From NCBI GenBank assembly GCA_017503785.1, contig JAFVSK010000012.1, forward strand, positions 49,183-113,182: a stretch of DNA of 64,000 bases, written 5' to 3'. The translations under genes and the position numbers were made by a program. The stretch comes from Clostridia bacterium. Lineage in GTDB: Bacteria > Bacillota > Clostridia > Oscillospirales > Acutalibacteraceae. The notes below the pieces were generated by a model. That model made no database searches. It saw nothing but the letters and a program-made list of their open reading frames with translations, and was not told the origin of the DNA. Below are positions 33,723 through 40,881 of the stretch, piece by piece. Within the stretch, counting starts at the first letter, position 1; every line of letters begins with the position of its first letter.

Positions 33723-34979
33723 TTATTTTTTATGAGCCTCTTGCGCGCGCTGATACAGAATTTCCGTAGCAAAGGCCAGTTTGGTAACTACGTCGGTTTG
33801 CGTAGGATAGCAGTAGAACGAATCGTTTTCCGTGGAAATATCGACACAATCGAACGGCTTAATATAGCAGTAATCGTATTCAATGTGCAAACTGTTGGTT
33901 TCCTGCGGTGTGCGCTGAATATGATAAGGGCTGCCGTTGTAGAAGCCATCCAGTACAAAGCCTTCGTCGATGGAATGGCGCAGGCGCGCCTTGCCCAATT
34001 GCTCAAACCTCCAACAACGCGGCAAGGAATACACCTCAACCTCATCTTCAAACGCGTAGGTACCGTTTTCGATCTGCTCGCGCACCTGAGAGCGCTCCCA
34101 CTCGAACCAATCCGGCACGTGCGAAAATTCGGTTTCACCCTCCAACGCCGAAAGCGTACCGTCTTCGTTTAAGTTCCAGCGTTTACCGCAGGCCTTGCAA
34201 AAGATCTCCGTTCCGGCAGAGCCCATTTGCGATTCTGCTTTGCAGTGCGGGCACTGGTATAGGATCTTGTGCATACCCTCGGCGCGGAACGGCTCGGTAA
34301 TCAGAATACCGTTTTCCCTTTGATAGCGGTAATCGTCATACGCCAATGCCTCGCGCACCGCTTGATTGATCTCGTCCACCGACATTGCCTGCACCTGCTC
34401 GGCAGTGAGGATCTGCGTTACCGTGGTATGCAACGGGACCTTGCGCTTCTTGCGGAAATTCCAAAACGGCGAATGCAAGTAGTTGCCATGGTGCACCACC
34501 GCAACCACCGGCACCTTGTTCATGCGAATCAATTTGCCCAAGGAATCCGGCAAATACGACAGCGTACCACACGGCGAATACCGTGCTTCAGGGTACATAC
34601 TCAAGATATCGCCGCGTTTTAACACACGGTTGATCGACCGAACGAGATGCAGATCCATTGTAAATTTCCGCGTACAGATGGCGCCGATCAGCTCCATCAA
34701 CCACGGACGGCGATAATAGCCGTCGATGCTGACCACGTTGTTAACGCGATGCGGCAGCGTTGCCATAGCGGCCAATTCAAAGTCGATAAAGTACATGTGG
34801 TTACTGAGCAGCATATACGGCGGCTTCAGGCCCTCCATGTTGATCTTTTCCACCTTGTAATCTTTACCGATCAATGCCATTTTAGAAAGCAACCAAATCA
34901 GCCATACAATAATCTTAGGCTGACGGATGGGATATTTCGCTGTTGTATATCGTTTTTTGTTTCTATAGTTTACATCCAT
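33723..34979 (-). CDS. 1-acyl-glycerol-3-phosphate acyltransferase-like (PlsC) with zinc ribbon
   Basis: 418 residues from ATG 34979 (AAGGGG seven bases upstream). Hydrophobic start (IIVWLIWLLSKMALIG), then the acyltransferase HX4D box LSNHMYFIDFE near 60, and the second block MYPEARYSPCG near 130. Unusually, a zinc ribbon follows the catalytic domain (CPHCKAES ... FCKACGKRW, about 240-265) and the protein ends in a long extra domain. Probable membrane-associated phospholipid acyltransferase; the zinc ribbon may regulate or bind a partner. Divergent from the hydrolase gene. Confidence 0.85.
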   Translation of the reverse strand: MDVNYRNKKRYTTAKYPIRQPKIIVWLIWLLSKMALIGKDYKVEKINMEGLKPPYMLLSNHMYFIDFELAAMATLPHRVNNVVSIDGYYRRPWLMELIGAICTRKFTMDLHLVRSINRVLKRGDILSMYPEARYSPCGTLSYLPDSLGKLIRMNKVPVVAVVHHGNYLHSPFWNFRKKRKVPLHTTVTQILTAEQVQAMSVDEINQAVREALAYDDYRYQRENGILITEPFRAEGMHKILYQCPHCKAESQMGSAGTEIFCKACGKRWNLNEDGTLSALEGETEFSHVPDWFEWERSQVREQIENGTYAFEDEVEVYSLPRCWRFEQLGKARLRHSIDEGFVLDGFYNGSPYHIQRTPQETNSLHIEYDYCYIKPFDCVDISTENDSFYCYPTQTDVVTKLAFATEILYQRAQEAHKK

Positions 34980-35045
34980 ACCATTACCCCTTTCACTCCT
35001 CTGCCCCATTCTAACCGATTTTCGTCGAAAAAGCAAGATTTTTGT

Positions 35046-35074
35046 TTGACGGCTAACAACCGCCGCGTTATAAT
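35046..35074 (+). promoter_or_regulatory. Promoter of the alpha/beta hydrolase gene
   Basis: -35 TTGACG (35046-35051), 17-base spacer, perfect -10 TATAAT (35069-35074). Confidence 0.85.
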
Positions 35075-35102
35075 AATACTACGTTTAGGAGATGACAATG
35101 GT

Positions 35103-36065
35103 ATGGAATGGTATTGGATCGTCTTGCTTGTGCTGCTTTTGATAGCCGTACTCGTGTTACTGACAACGTATATTTGCTTTCGCATGGCGTTTTTTGTTTC
35201 AAGAAAAAAACGAAAAGCCGAAGCGGAATTTGATATTCCTCCCGGTGAAATCTATGAACCCTACCGCGAGATCATGATCGACTGGATGAAGAAAATGCGT
35301 GCCGAGCCTCATCGCGAGGTAACCATCACCTCGTTTGACGGTTTAACGCTTCGCGGCAATTACTACGAATACGAAGCCGGTGCTCCCATTGAACTAATGT
35401 TCCACGGCTATCGCGGCACCGCCGAACGCGACCTGTGCGGCGGTATCCAGCGGTGCTTTGCGCTCAAGCGTAACGTGCTTATCGTCGATCAGCGCGGTTG
35501 CGGAAAAAGCGAAGGAAACGTCATCAGCTTCGGTATTAACGAAAGCCGCGATTGCCTTTGCTGGATCGATTTTCTCATTGAGCAATTCGGCCCCGACGTT
35601 AAAATTCTGCTCACGGGAATTTCCATGGGTGCTTCCACCGTGATGATTGCTGCCGGCAAGGAACTGCCGCCTAACGTGGTGGGCCTGCTGGCCGATTGCG
35701 GGTTTACTTCCGCTCGCGCCATCATCAAAAAGGTCATTCGGCAAATGAAGCTCCCCGCCGATCTGTTATATCCCTTCGTTAAGCTCGGGGCCCGTCTGTA
35801 CGGCGGATTTAACCCGGAAGAGACCTCTGCTGTTGAAGCCATGCGCCGGTGTCGCTTGCCCATCATTTTCTTTCACGGCGATGCCGACGATTACGTTCCC
35901 TGTGATATGAGCCGCGAAAACTACGAAGCATGTGCCGCCCCTAAACAGTTGGTGGTGGTGCCCGGTGCCGGGCACGGCCTCGCCTTTATGCTCGACCAAG
36001 AAGCCTACATACGCACACTGGCCGAATTCTCCGAAAAGAATCATTTACCGGTTTCACTGGCATAA
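35103..36065 (+). CDS. Membrane-anchored alpha/beta hydrolase
   Basis: 320 residues. One N-terminal transmembrane helix (about 5-27) and a basic stop-transfer (SRKKRKAEAE) anchor an alpha/beta hydrolase: oxyanion region FHGYRG, nucleophile GISMGAS (Ser), acid in FHGDADDYVP and His in GAGHGLAF. This fits the YqkD/BAAT-like peptidase S9-related group seen in Firmicutes. Substrate unknown, likely an ester or peptide. The ATG at 35103 is chosen because upstream ATGs are out of frame; AGGAG is 11 bases before it. Confidence 0.88.
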   Translation: MEWYWIVLLVLLLIAVLVLLTTYICFRMAFFVSRKKRKAEAEFDIPPGEIYEPYREIMIDWMKKMRAEPHREVTITSFDGLTLRGNYYEYEAGAPIELMFHGYRGTAERDLCGGIQRCFALKRNVLIVDQRGCGKSEGNVISFGINESRDCLCWIDFLIEQFGPDVKILLTGISMGASTVMIAAGKELPPNVVGLLADCGFTSARAIIKKVIRQMKLPADLLYPFVKLGARLYGGFNPEETSAVEAMRRCRLPIIFFHGDADDYVPCDMSRENYEACAAPKQLVVVPGAGHGLAFMLDQEAYIRTLAEFSEKNHLPVSLA

Positions 36066-36069
36066 TTAA

Positions 36070-36097
36070 AAGCCGCCGTCCGTTTGGACAGCGGCTT
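36070..36097. terminator. Bidirectional terminator after the hydrolase gene
   Basis: Stem AAGCCGC(C)GTCC/GGAC(A)GCGGCTT with one mismatch, followed by CTTGTTT. Confidence 0.75.
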
Positions 36098-36108
36098 CTT
36101 GTTTATAA

Positions 36109-36492
36109 TTAGAAGAATTTGTCGGGATCCACAACGTATTTGTCGGTCAGGATCTTGATGAAATCGATCAGAGCAAGAATGCTACCCAGATAGAAACAGC
36201 AGGTCAGAACGATTCTTAAAATACCCTTTTTGGTTTCACCCATCATGAAGTTGTGAATACCCAAACCGCCCAAGAAGAAGCAGATGAGCGCCATGGTGAT
36301 CTTGTCTTTACCGGCCAAGTCGCCGCCGGCCTTTTTAATAGCTACGCCACAGCTTAAGCAAACAGCAGCGTTGGGATCGACCGCATTGCCGCAGTTAGCG
36401 CAGAACGCATTGCCCTCGCCGGTTTTCACACCGCAGTTCAGGCAAATGGCCTGATTATCATTCATTTCTTTACCGCATTGTCTACAGAACAT
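36109..36492 (-). CDS. TM2-domain protein with double zinc ribbon
   Basis: 127 residues: two zinc ribbons (MFCRQCG ... CLNCG and FCANCG ... CLSCG, residues 2-49) followed by a TM2 domain of two membrane helices (KITMALICFFLGGLGIHNFM ... ILALIDFIKI). TM2 proteins are common in gut Clostridia; function unknown. It stands alone and converges on the hydrolase gene. Confidence 0.88.
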   Translation of the reverse strand: MFCRQCGKEMNDNQAICLNCGVKTGEGNAFCANCGNAVDPNAAVCLSCGVAIKKAGGDLAGKDKITMALICFFLGGLGIHNFMMGETKKGILRIVLTCCFYLGSILALIDFIKILTDKYVVDPDKFF

Positions 36493-36586
36493 AAGAACCC
36501 CTCACTTTCGTTAGTCACAATCTGTGCTGTTTAAAATATAGCATACTATTCGACTTATGTCAATTAAATTCGACAAAAATCGGCGC

Positions 36587-36919
36587 TTAAAACAGCCAAT
36601 TTGCCAAGAAACCGGCAGCTATTCCTACCAAGATCACCGTATCGACAGTACGGTGTTTAAACAGGCGTCCGTCAAAAATAAAATAGGCATATAAAAGCGG
36701 CATTGACCAAAACATGCTGTGAAAAGAAAAGGCCTGTACAAAATCGCCCGACAAAGCCGAAAGCCACGCTCTGGTCATACCGCATCCGGGGCATGGAACA
36801 TGAAATAAAAACTGGAAAACGCAAGGCAGGTGCAGCAAGGCAAATACCGCAAGTAACAGCGCATAGACAACGCTCAAAAGCAGCTTTTGCCGCCATTGCC
36901 GAATAAACGGTTTTTGCAT
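36587..36919 (-). CDS. DUF2752 membrane protein
   Basis: 110 residues with three hydrophobic helices and the family signature FHVPCPGCGMTRAWLS near residue 38. DUF2752 proteins have no known function. Start 36919 follows a GGAGGGGGAG ribosome binding site. Divergent from the HIT gene. Confidence 0.85.
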   Translation of the reverse strand: MQKPFIRQWRQKLLLSVVYALLLAVFALLHLPCVFQFLFHVPCPGCGMTRAWLSALSGDFVQAFSFHSMFWSMPLLYAYFIFDGRLFKHRTVDTVILVGIAAGFLANWLF

Positions 36920-36941
36920 AGCTCCCCCTCCTTTTTCACCC

Positions 36942-36970
36942 ACTATATCACACTTGGTTTCAAAAAACAA
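36942..36970 (-). promoter_or_regulatory. Promoter of the DUF2752 gene
   Basis: -35 TTGTTT (36965-36970), 17-base spacer, -10 TATAGT (36942-36947). It is back to back with the HIT promoter. Confidence 0.72.
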
Positions 36971-36974
36971 GGCG

Positions 36975-37003
36975 TTGCTTTTTTGCTACTAATGCGGTAT
37001 GAT
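36975..37003 (+). promoter_or_regulatory. Promoter of the HIT gene
   Basis: -35 TTGCTT (36975-36980), 17-base spacer, -10 TATGAT (36998-37003). Confidence 0.78.
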
Positions 37004-37024
37004 TATAAAAAAGGAGGTCGTTGT

Positions 37025-37444
37025 ATGAAAGATACGAACTGTGGTTACTGTATGGGCGGCGAGGTGCTGGCTAAATTCGGTATTCCCATTTGTAACTTGC
37101 GCGTCAGCAATCTAATTCTGTTTAAAGAGCAATCCAAGCCCGGCCGTGTGATCGTGGCCTATAAGGATCACGTAAGCGAATTGGTCAATATCAGTGAGGA
37201 AGATCGCAATGCCTTTATGGCCGATATTTGCCAAGCAGCGAACGCACTCCACAAGGCGTTCCACCCCAACAAGGTAAATTACGGTGCCTACGGCGACACC
37301 GGCTGCCATTTACATTTTCATTTGGTGCCGAAATACGAAGGCGGCGATGAATGGGGCGGCGTGTTTCAAATGAACCCCGGCAAGGTGTACCTCTCCGACG
37401 AGGAGTATACCGAAATGATTCAAAAAATCAAAGATAACCTGTAA
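37025..37444 (+). CDS. HIT family protein
   Basis: 139 residues. The histidine triad HLHFHLVP near residue 97 marks a nucleotide hydrolase/transferase, probably acting on adenosine phosphoramidates or dinucleoside polyphosphates. An N-terminal Cys pair in NCGYCMGG may bind zinc. AAGGAGG lies seven bases before the ATG. Single gene with its own promoter and terminator. Confidence 0.92.
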   Translation: MKDTNCGYCMGGEVLAKFGIPICNLRVSNLILFKEQSKPGRVIVAYKDHVSELVNISEEDRNAFMADICQAANALHKAFHPNKVNYGAYGDTGCHLHFHLVPKYEGGDEWGGVFQMNPGKVYLSDEEYTEMIQKIKDNL

Positions 37445-37449
37445 AAAAC

Positions 37450-37475
37450 AGCACCGACCACCAGTGGTCGGTGCT
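37450..37475. terminator. Bidirectional terminator after the HIT gene
   Basis: 12-bp stem AGCACCGACCAC with a 2-base loop, followed by GCTGTTTATT. Confidence 0.85.
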
Positions 37476-37480
37476 GCTGT

Positions 37481-38014
37481 TTATTCGTTAATTTCCGTTA
37501 CCAGCTTGTCATAGGTAAGGCGCTTTTTAGGCCGCGGTGCTGTGGATTCTTTAGGATACCCCACACAGATCACCAGCCGTGCAGGAGCATCCAAGCCGCA
37601 AATTTTCCGCAGCTTATCATCGTCAAACCAGCCGAGAATACAACTTCCCAACCCTTGTGCAGCCGCCTCGGCAGTAAGGTATGCCGCCGCGATACCGATA
37701 TCAATTGAGCGATAATCGTTGTGCTTGACCTTGGCTCCCAAGGCTGCCGTTTTCACATAGGGCTTTTCGGAAATGACGATCATGACCGGCGCCTGTGCAG
37801 CAAACACATTCATTCCCATACCCATCGTAGCAGCGGCCACTTTTTTGGCAGTAGCCCCGGTACATACGGTAAAATGATACGGCTGCCCATTGCAGGCCGA
37901 CGGTGCCAGTCTGCCCGCTTCCAAAACTGCCTGTAAAGCCTCTTGCGGAACGGCACGATCGGCATCATAGCTACGGCACGATTCACGCGTTAACGCTATT
38001 TCGGTAAAATTCAT
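37481..38014 (-). CDS. Nitroreductase family flavoprotein
   Basis: 177 residues. FMN-dependent NAD(P)H oxidoreductase fold: TRESCRSYDAD at the N terminus (FMN phosphate contact), LAPSACNGQPYHF near 40, IDIGIAAAYLTAEAAAQGLGSC near 107 and GYPKESTAPRPKKRL at the end. Substrates range from nitroaromatics to quinones in the family. The ATG at 38014 follows AAGGAG with eight bases spacing. Confidence 0.9.
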   Translation of the reverse strand: MNFTEIALTRESCRSYDADRAVPQEALQAVLEAGRLAPSACNGQPYHFTVCTGATAKKVAAATMGMGMNVFAAQAPVMIVISEKPYVKTAALGAKVKHNDYRSIDIGIAAAYLTAEAAAQGLGSCILGWFDDDKLRKICGLDAPARLVICVGYPKESTAPRPKKRLTYDKLVTEINE

Positions 38015-38069
38015 TGCTGTCACTCCTTAAGCAGTAATAATCGGACTATCTTTTTTTAAAAAACTATGC

Positions 38070-38075
38070 TATACT
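38070..38075 (+). promoter_or_regulatory. Extended -10 promoter of the 84-residue orphan gene
   Basis: TGCTATACT with no convincing -35; start about 12 bases after it. Confidence 0.55.
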
Positions 38076-38094
38076 AAAAGCGGAGGGATGCTGT

Positions 38095-38349
38095 ATGAAC
38101 AAAAGATTGGTCATGAAAAACCCGCATGGCAACATCGTTTCCTGCATATTGTCCACCGAGATCGATTACAAAGAACAACTGCATCAGGTGTTTGCCCTTT
38201 CAACCGGGCAAGGCATCAGCGCAGAATTATGTACCGATACCGTCGTTATTCGCGATGTGTTTCACGGCGAAACTATTGCGGAGTTTCAAGTTCTTTCGCT
38301 TGAAGAAACGACAGAACCGGTTTCGTATGACCTCACCCCTGCCGAGTAA
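38095..38349 (+). CDS. Small protein of unknown function (84 residues)
   Basis: I do not recognise this gene. It encodes a soluble acidic protein starting MNKRLVMKNPHGNIVSC with an alternating polar/hydrophobic pattern suggesting a small alpha/beta fold, no membrane helix and no metal motif. It has a promoter, GGAGGG upstream of the ATG and a perfect terminator, so it is probably real and expressed alone. Confidence 0.7.
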   Translation: MNKRLVMKNPHGNIVSCILSTEIDYKEQLHQVFALSTGQGISAELCTDTVVIRDVFHGETIAEFQVLSLEETTEPVSYDLTPAE

Positions 38350-38377
38350 CGGCATTATAACATAATACGCTAAAAAG

Positions 38378-38411
38378 AACAAGAGGAAGCCGTTCACGGC
38401 TTCCTCTTGTT
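38378..38411. terminator. Terminator of the 84-residue orphan gene
   Basis: 16-bp perfect stem AACAAGAGGAAGCCGT with a 2-base loop and TTTT; works in both directions. Confidence 0.9.
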
Positions 38412-38446
38412 TTATTTGCACTGTTCACCCTTTTAGGTTTCAAGCA

Positions 38447-38500
38447 AAAAAATAACGAGCACCGCAAAGCGGTACTCGTTATTTTGGCGCGCCCGAAGGG
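38447..38500 (-). repeat. 54-bp direct repeat: copy of the tRNA-Arg(ACG) tail plus terminator
   Basis: Identical to 38629-38682 over 54 bases, 182 bases apart. It contains the acceptor 3' strand with CCA and the whole terminator, but no 5' tRNA half. Confidence 0.92.
38449..38484 (-). terminator. Duplicated terminator of the tRNA-Arg(ACG) locus
   Basis: Same hairpin as at 38631-38666, following the duplicated tRNA tail. Confidence 0.85.
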
Positions 38501-38626
38501 GCTTGTGCAGCGCGGTGGTGTGTTCTCGTCTTTTGGTAACGGTACAGTGCGGTAGGGCGCAGAAACGCTACGGCCTAAAAACGTGCCACCGGCACGTTTT
38601 ATTTACGGCCTTTCGAATCCCTTCGG
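38501..38626 (-). repeat. tRNA-tail cassette at the tRNA-Arg(ACG) locus
   Basis: Leftward it opens with the antisense T-arm copy CCGAAGGGATTCGAA (38612-38626), matching this tRNA and not tRNA-Arg(CCG). The 42-nt core at 38570-38611 differs from that of the first locus by a single base (AAAT for AAAG). CTGTACCG, AGACGAGAAC and a 22-base spacing to the tail copy are shared with the other loci. Confidence 0.85.
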
Positions 38627-38630
38627 ACAA

Positions 38631-38666
38631 AAAATAACGAGCACCGCAAAGCGGTACTCGTTATTT
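38631..38666 (-). terminator. Terminator of tRNA-Arg(ACG)
   Basis: 17-bp stem around AATAACGAGTACCGC with a 3-base loop and a T run, directly after CCA. Confidence 0.9.
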
Positions 38667-38743
38667 TGGCGCGCCCGAAGGGATTCGAACCCCTGACCTC
38701 TTGATTCGTAGTCAAGCACTCTATCCAGCTGAGCTACGAGCGC
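38667..38743 (-). tRNA. tRNA-Arg (anticodon ACG)
   Basis: 77 bases with encoded CCA. Acceptor GCGCTCG/CGGGCGC with a G-T pair, anticodon stem CTTGA/TCAAG, loop CTACGAA (ACG, read as ICG after editing), T-loop TTCGAAT. Confidence 0.95.
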
Positions 38744-38763
38744 ATGTTTGGACAACGTATAAG

Positions 38764-38792
38764 ATTATAGTGGCTTTCCGGCGAAAAGTCAA
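38764..38792 (-). promoter_or_regulatory. Promoter of tRNA-Arg(ACG)
   Basis: -35 TTGACT (38787-38792), 17-base spacer, -10 TATAAT (38764-38769). Confidence 0.85.
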
Positions 38793-38832
38793 GAGAAAAT
38801 TTGCATTTTCTTAAAAAATTTTCGCCGGAAAG
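38774..38832. repeat. 14-bp inverted repeat around the tRNA-Arg(ACG) -35 region
   Basis: CTTTCCGGCGAAAA at 38774-38787 and its exact complement at 38819-38832, 31 AT-rich bases apart. The left arm lies in the promoter spacer. It may also act as a terminator for ktrA. Confidence 0.7.
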
Positions 38833-38844
38833 CACCACCGTCGT

Positions 38845-39495
38845 TTACGAATTCTTTGTAAGCTTATTAATTCGCTCGCCTGTGCCCAAAACCAGCAGGT
38901 GATCGCCCTTCAAAAACGTGAGCTCCGGCCCTGCCAAGCATACGCTTCCCTCGCGCTTGACCGCCAGGATATTGACGTTGTGCTTTTGGCGAACGTTGAT
39001 TTCCAAAATGCTCTTGCCCACCCAACTGCGCGGTACGGCAATTTCAAAAACAGCCAGGTCACCCGAGACCTGATAATAGTCGAAAATGTTGTGGCCGCTG
39101 TACTGCACGGCCAGCTTGCGTGCAAGATCCTTTTCGGGGTACACCACTTCATCGGCGCCGTTGCGCAACAAAAACTTTTCCTGAATACGCGTGGAAGCCT
39201 TGCTCACCACGCGCTTGGCGCCCTGTTCCTTGAGCAGGCTGGTGATTTCCAAACTGCTTTGGAAATCGTTGCCGATACACACAAAGCACATATCAAAGCC
39301 GTTCACGGACAGGCTTTTCAGCACCGCCTCGTTCTTACAGTCACCCACCTGCGCACAGGTGACCCGGTTGGCCAAGCGGTTAATGATCTCCTCGTTTTGA
39401 TCGACGATCATGACGTCGTTGCCCAACTCGACCAAACGCAAGCTGAGATGCTCACCAAAGCGACCCATACCGATAACTAAAAAATTCTTTTTCAC
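38845..39495 (-). CDS. ktrA: Potassium uptake regulatory subunit KtrA (TrkA family)
   Basis: 216 residues: RCK-N nucleotide-binding domain with VIGMGRFG (residues 7-14) and VDQNEE, followed by an RCK-C domain from about 135. It forms the cytoplasmic gating ring of the Ktr potassium channel, controlled by ATP/ADP or c-di-AMP in relatives. It is encoded 13 bases after ktrB. Confidence 0.94.
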   Translation of the reverse strand: MKKNFLVIGMGRFGEHLSLRLVELGNDVMIVDQNEEIINRLANRVTCAQVGDCKNEAVLKSLSVNGFDMCFVCIGNDFQSSLEITSLLKEQGAKRVVSKASTRIQEKFLLRNGADEVVYPEKDLARKLAVQYSGHNIFDYYQVSGDLAVFEIAVPRSWVGKSILEINVRQKHNVNILAVKREGSVCLAGPELTFLKGDHLLVLGTGERINKLTKNS

Positions 39496-39508
39496 GGTTA
39501 TCTCTCCC

Positions 39509-40846
39509 CTATCCTACGCTGACCGTTTCTTCCGGATACAGCAACAGTTCTTTTTTCTTTTTCTGAACAAATACCATCGTAAAGGTTAAGCTTCCCAAGC
39601 GGCCGCAATACATCATCAATAACACGACCACCTGTGAAAACGCCGACAATTCCCGTGTGACACCTGTGCTCATGCCCACGGTATCAATGGCAGAAAAGCA
39701 CTCGAAAATAATATCGGTCAACGGAAGCTCGGGCTGCGCGGCGCTCACGAGGAACACGCCTGTAAATGCCAGCATCAGCTGCAGCCCCGCCACGCTGACG
39801 GCCTGCACAATAAGATCACGCGGCAGCCGACGGCGGAACAAATTGAAGCCCGATCTGTTAAACAGATTGCTGATACAGCACAGTGCCAGCACCGCCAGCG
39901 TGGTGGTCTTAATACCACCGGCTGTTGACCCGGGCGAGCCGCCGATAAACATTAAGATCGTGGTCAGTGCCCCCGAAGCAGGATGCAAGGCTGTGGTATC
40001 CACCGAATTAAATCCTGCCGTGCGAGGCGTGACCGAATCAAAAAACGCATTAAGAAGTTGCTGAGCAAACGGAAGATCGGCCCCCGTATGGTCACGTTCC
40101 AAAAACAAAAACAACGCCGTGGTTACTACCGTGATCCCTACCGTCATTGTGAGCACCAATTTTGAATGTAGGCGATACCGTTTGAAATGCCATTTATGGC
40201 AGGCAATATCGTCCCACACAAGGAAACCGATGCCGCCGATCAAGATCAGCAATGCTGCGGTAACGATCACAACGGCATCGTCGGCAAACGACACCAACGA
40301 CGAGAATGCGCCTTGATCGCCCAACAAATCGAAGCCGGCATTACAGAAAGCCGAGATCGACATAAATACCGCACGGCCCAAGCCATCCCAAAAGCCGAAT
40401 TTAGGAATGAAACGAGAGGCAAACAGCAACGTACCTACACCCTCAAACAGAACGGTGCCCAACAGGATCTTACGCGTAAGGCGTACCATACCGCTGATAT
40501 CGGGGGTGTTAAAGTTCTCTTTCAGCAGCGTACGCTGCCGCAACGAGATCTGACGGTGCAGAGCCATAGAAAAACCTGTCATTAACGTCATAAATCCCAA
40601 ACCGCCGATTTGGATGAGCAGTAGAATAACCACCCGTCCGAAAACCGACCAATGCAGGTAGGTATCCACCACAATTAAGCCGGTAACGCACGTTGCCGAG
40701 GTGGCGGTAAACAGGCATGACAAAAACGGCGTGACCGTGCCACTGTTAGAGGAGATGGGCAACATCAAAAGCAGTGCTCCCAACAGAATGATGACCGCGA
40801 ATCCTAACGCAACTAAATGTGGATAACTAAGCCTCAAACGACGCAA
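39509..40846 (-). CDS. ktrB: Potassium uptake transmembrane subunit KtrB (TrkH family), TTG start
   Basis: 445 residues. Four membrane-pore-membrane repeats, with selectivity-filter segments SATCVTGLIVVDT, SAFCNAGFDLLG, SVTPRTAGFNSV and SAIDTVGMST. I place the start at TTG 40846 because AAAGGAGG lies exactly seven bases before it; the longer frame from 40876 would begin ahead of this ribosome binding site. Partner of KtrA just downstream. Confidence 0.93.
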   Translation of the reverse strand: MRRLRLSYPHLVALGFAVIILLGALLLMLPISSNSGTVTPFLSCLFTATSATCVTGLIVVDTYLHWSVFGRVVILLLIQIGGLGFMTLMTGFSMALHRQISLRQRTLLKENFNTPDISGMVRLTRKILLGTVLFEGVGTLLFASRFIPKFGFWDGLGRAVFMSISAFCNAGFDLLGDQGAFSSLVSFADDAVVIVTAALLILIGGIGFLVWDDIACHKWHFKRYRLHSKLVLTMTVGITVVTTALFLFLERDHTGADLPFAQQLLNAFFDSVTPRTAGFNSVDTTALHPASGALTTILMFIGGSPGSTAGGIKTTTLAVLALCCISNLFNRSGFNLFRRRLPRDLIVQAVSVAGLQLMLAFTGVFLVSAAQPELPLTDIIFECFSAIDTVGMSTGVTRELSAFSQVVVLLMMYCGRLGSLTFTMVFVQKKKKELLLYPEETVSVG

Positions 40847-40881
40847 GTAATCTCCTCCTTTCTTAAAATCCACCATACTTC

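Noticed and set aside
38774-38832. Insertion sequence ends
   Set aside because: Only 31 bases separate the arms, with no transposase and no target duplication visible.
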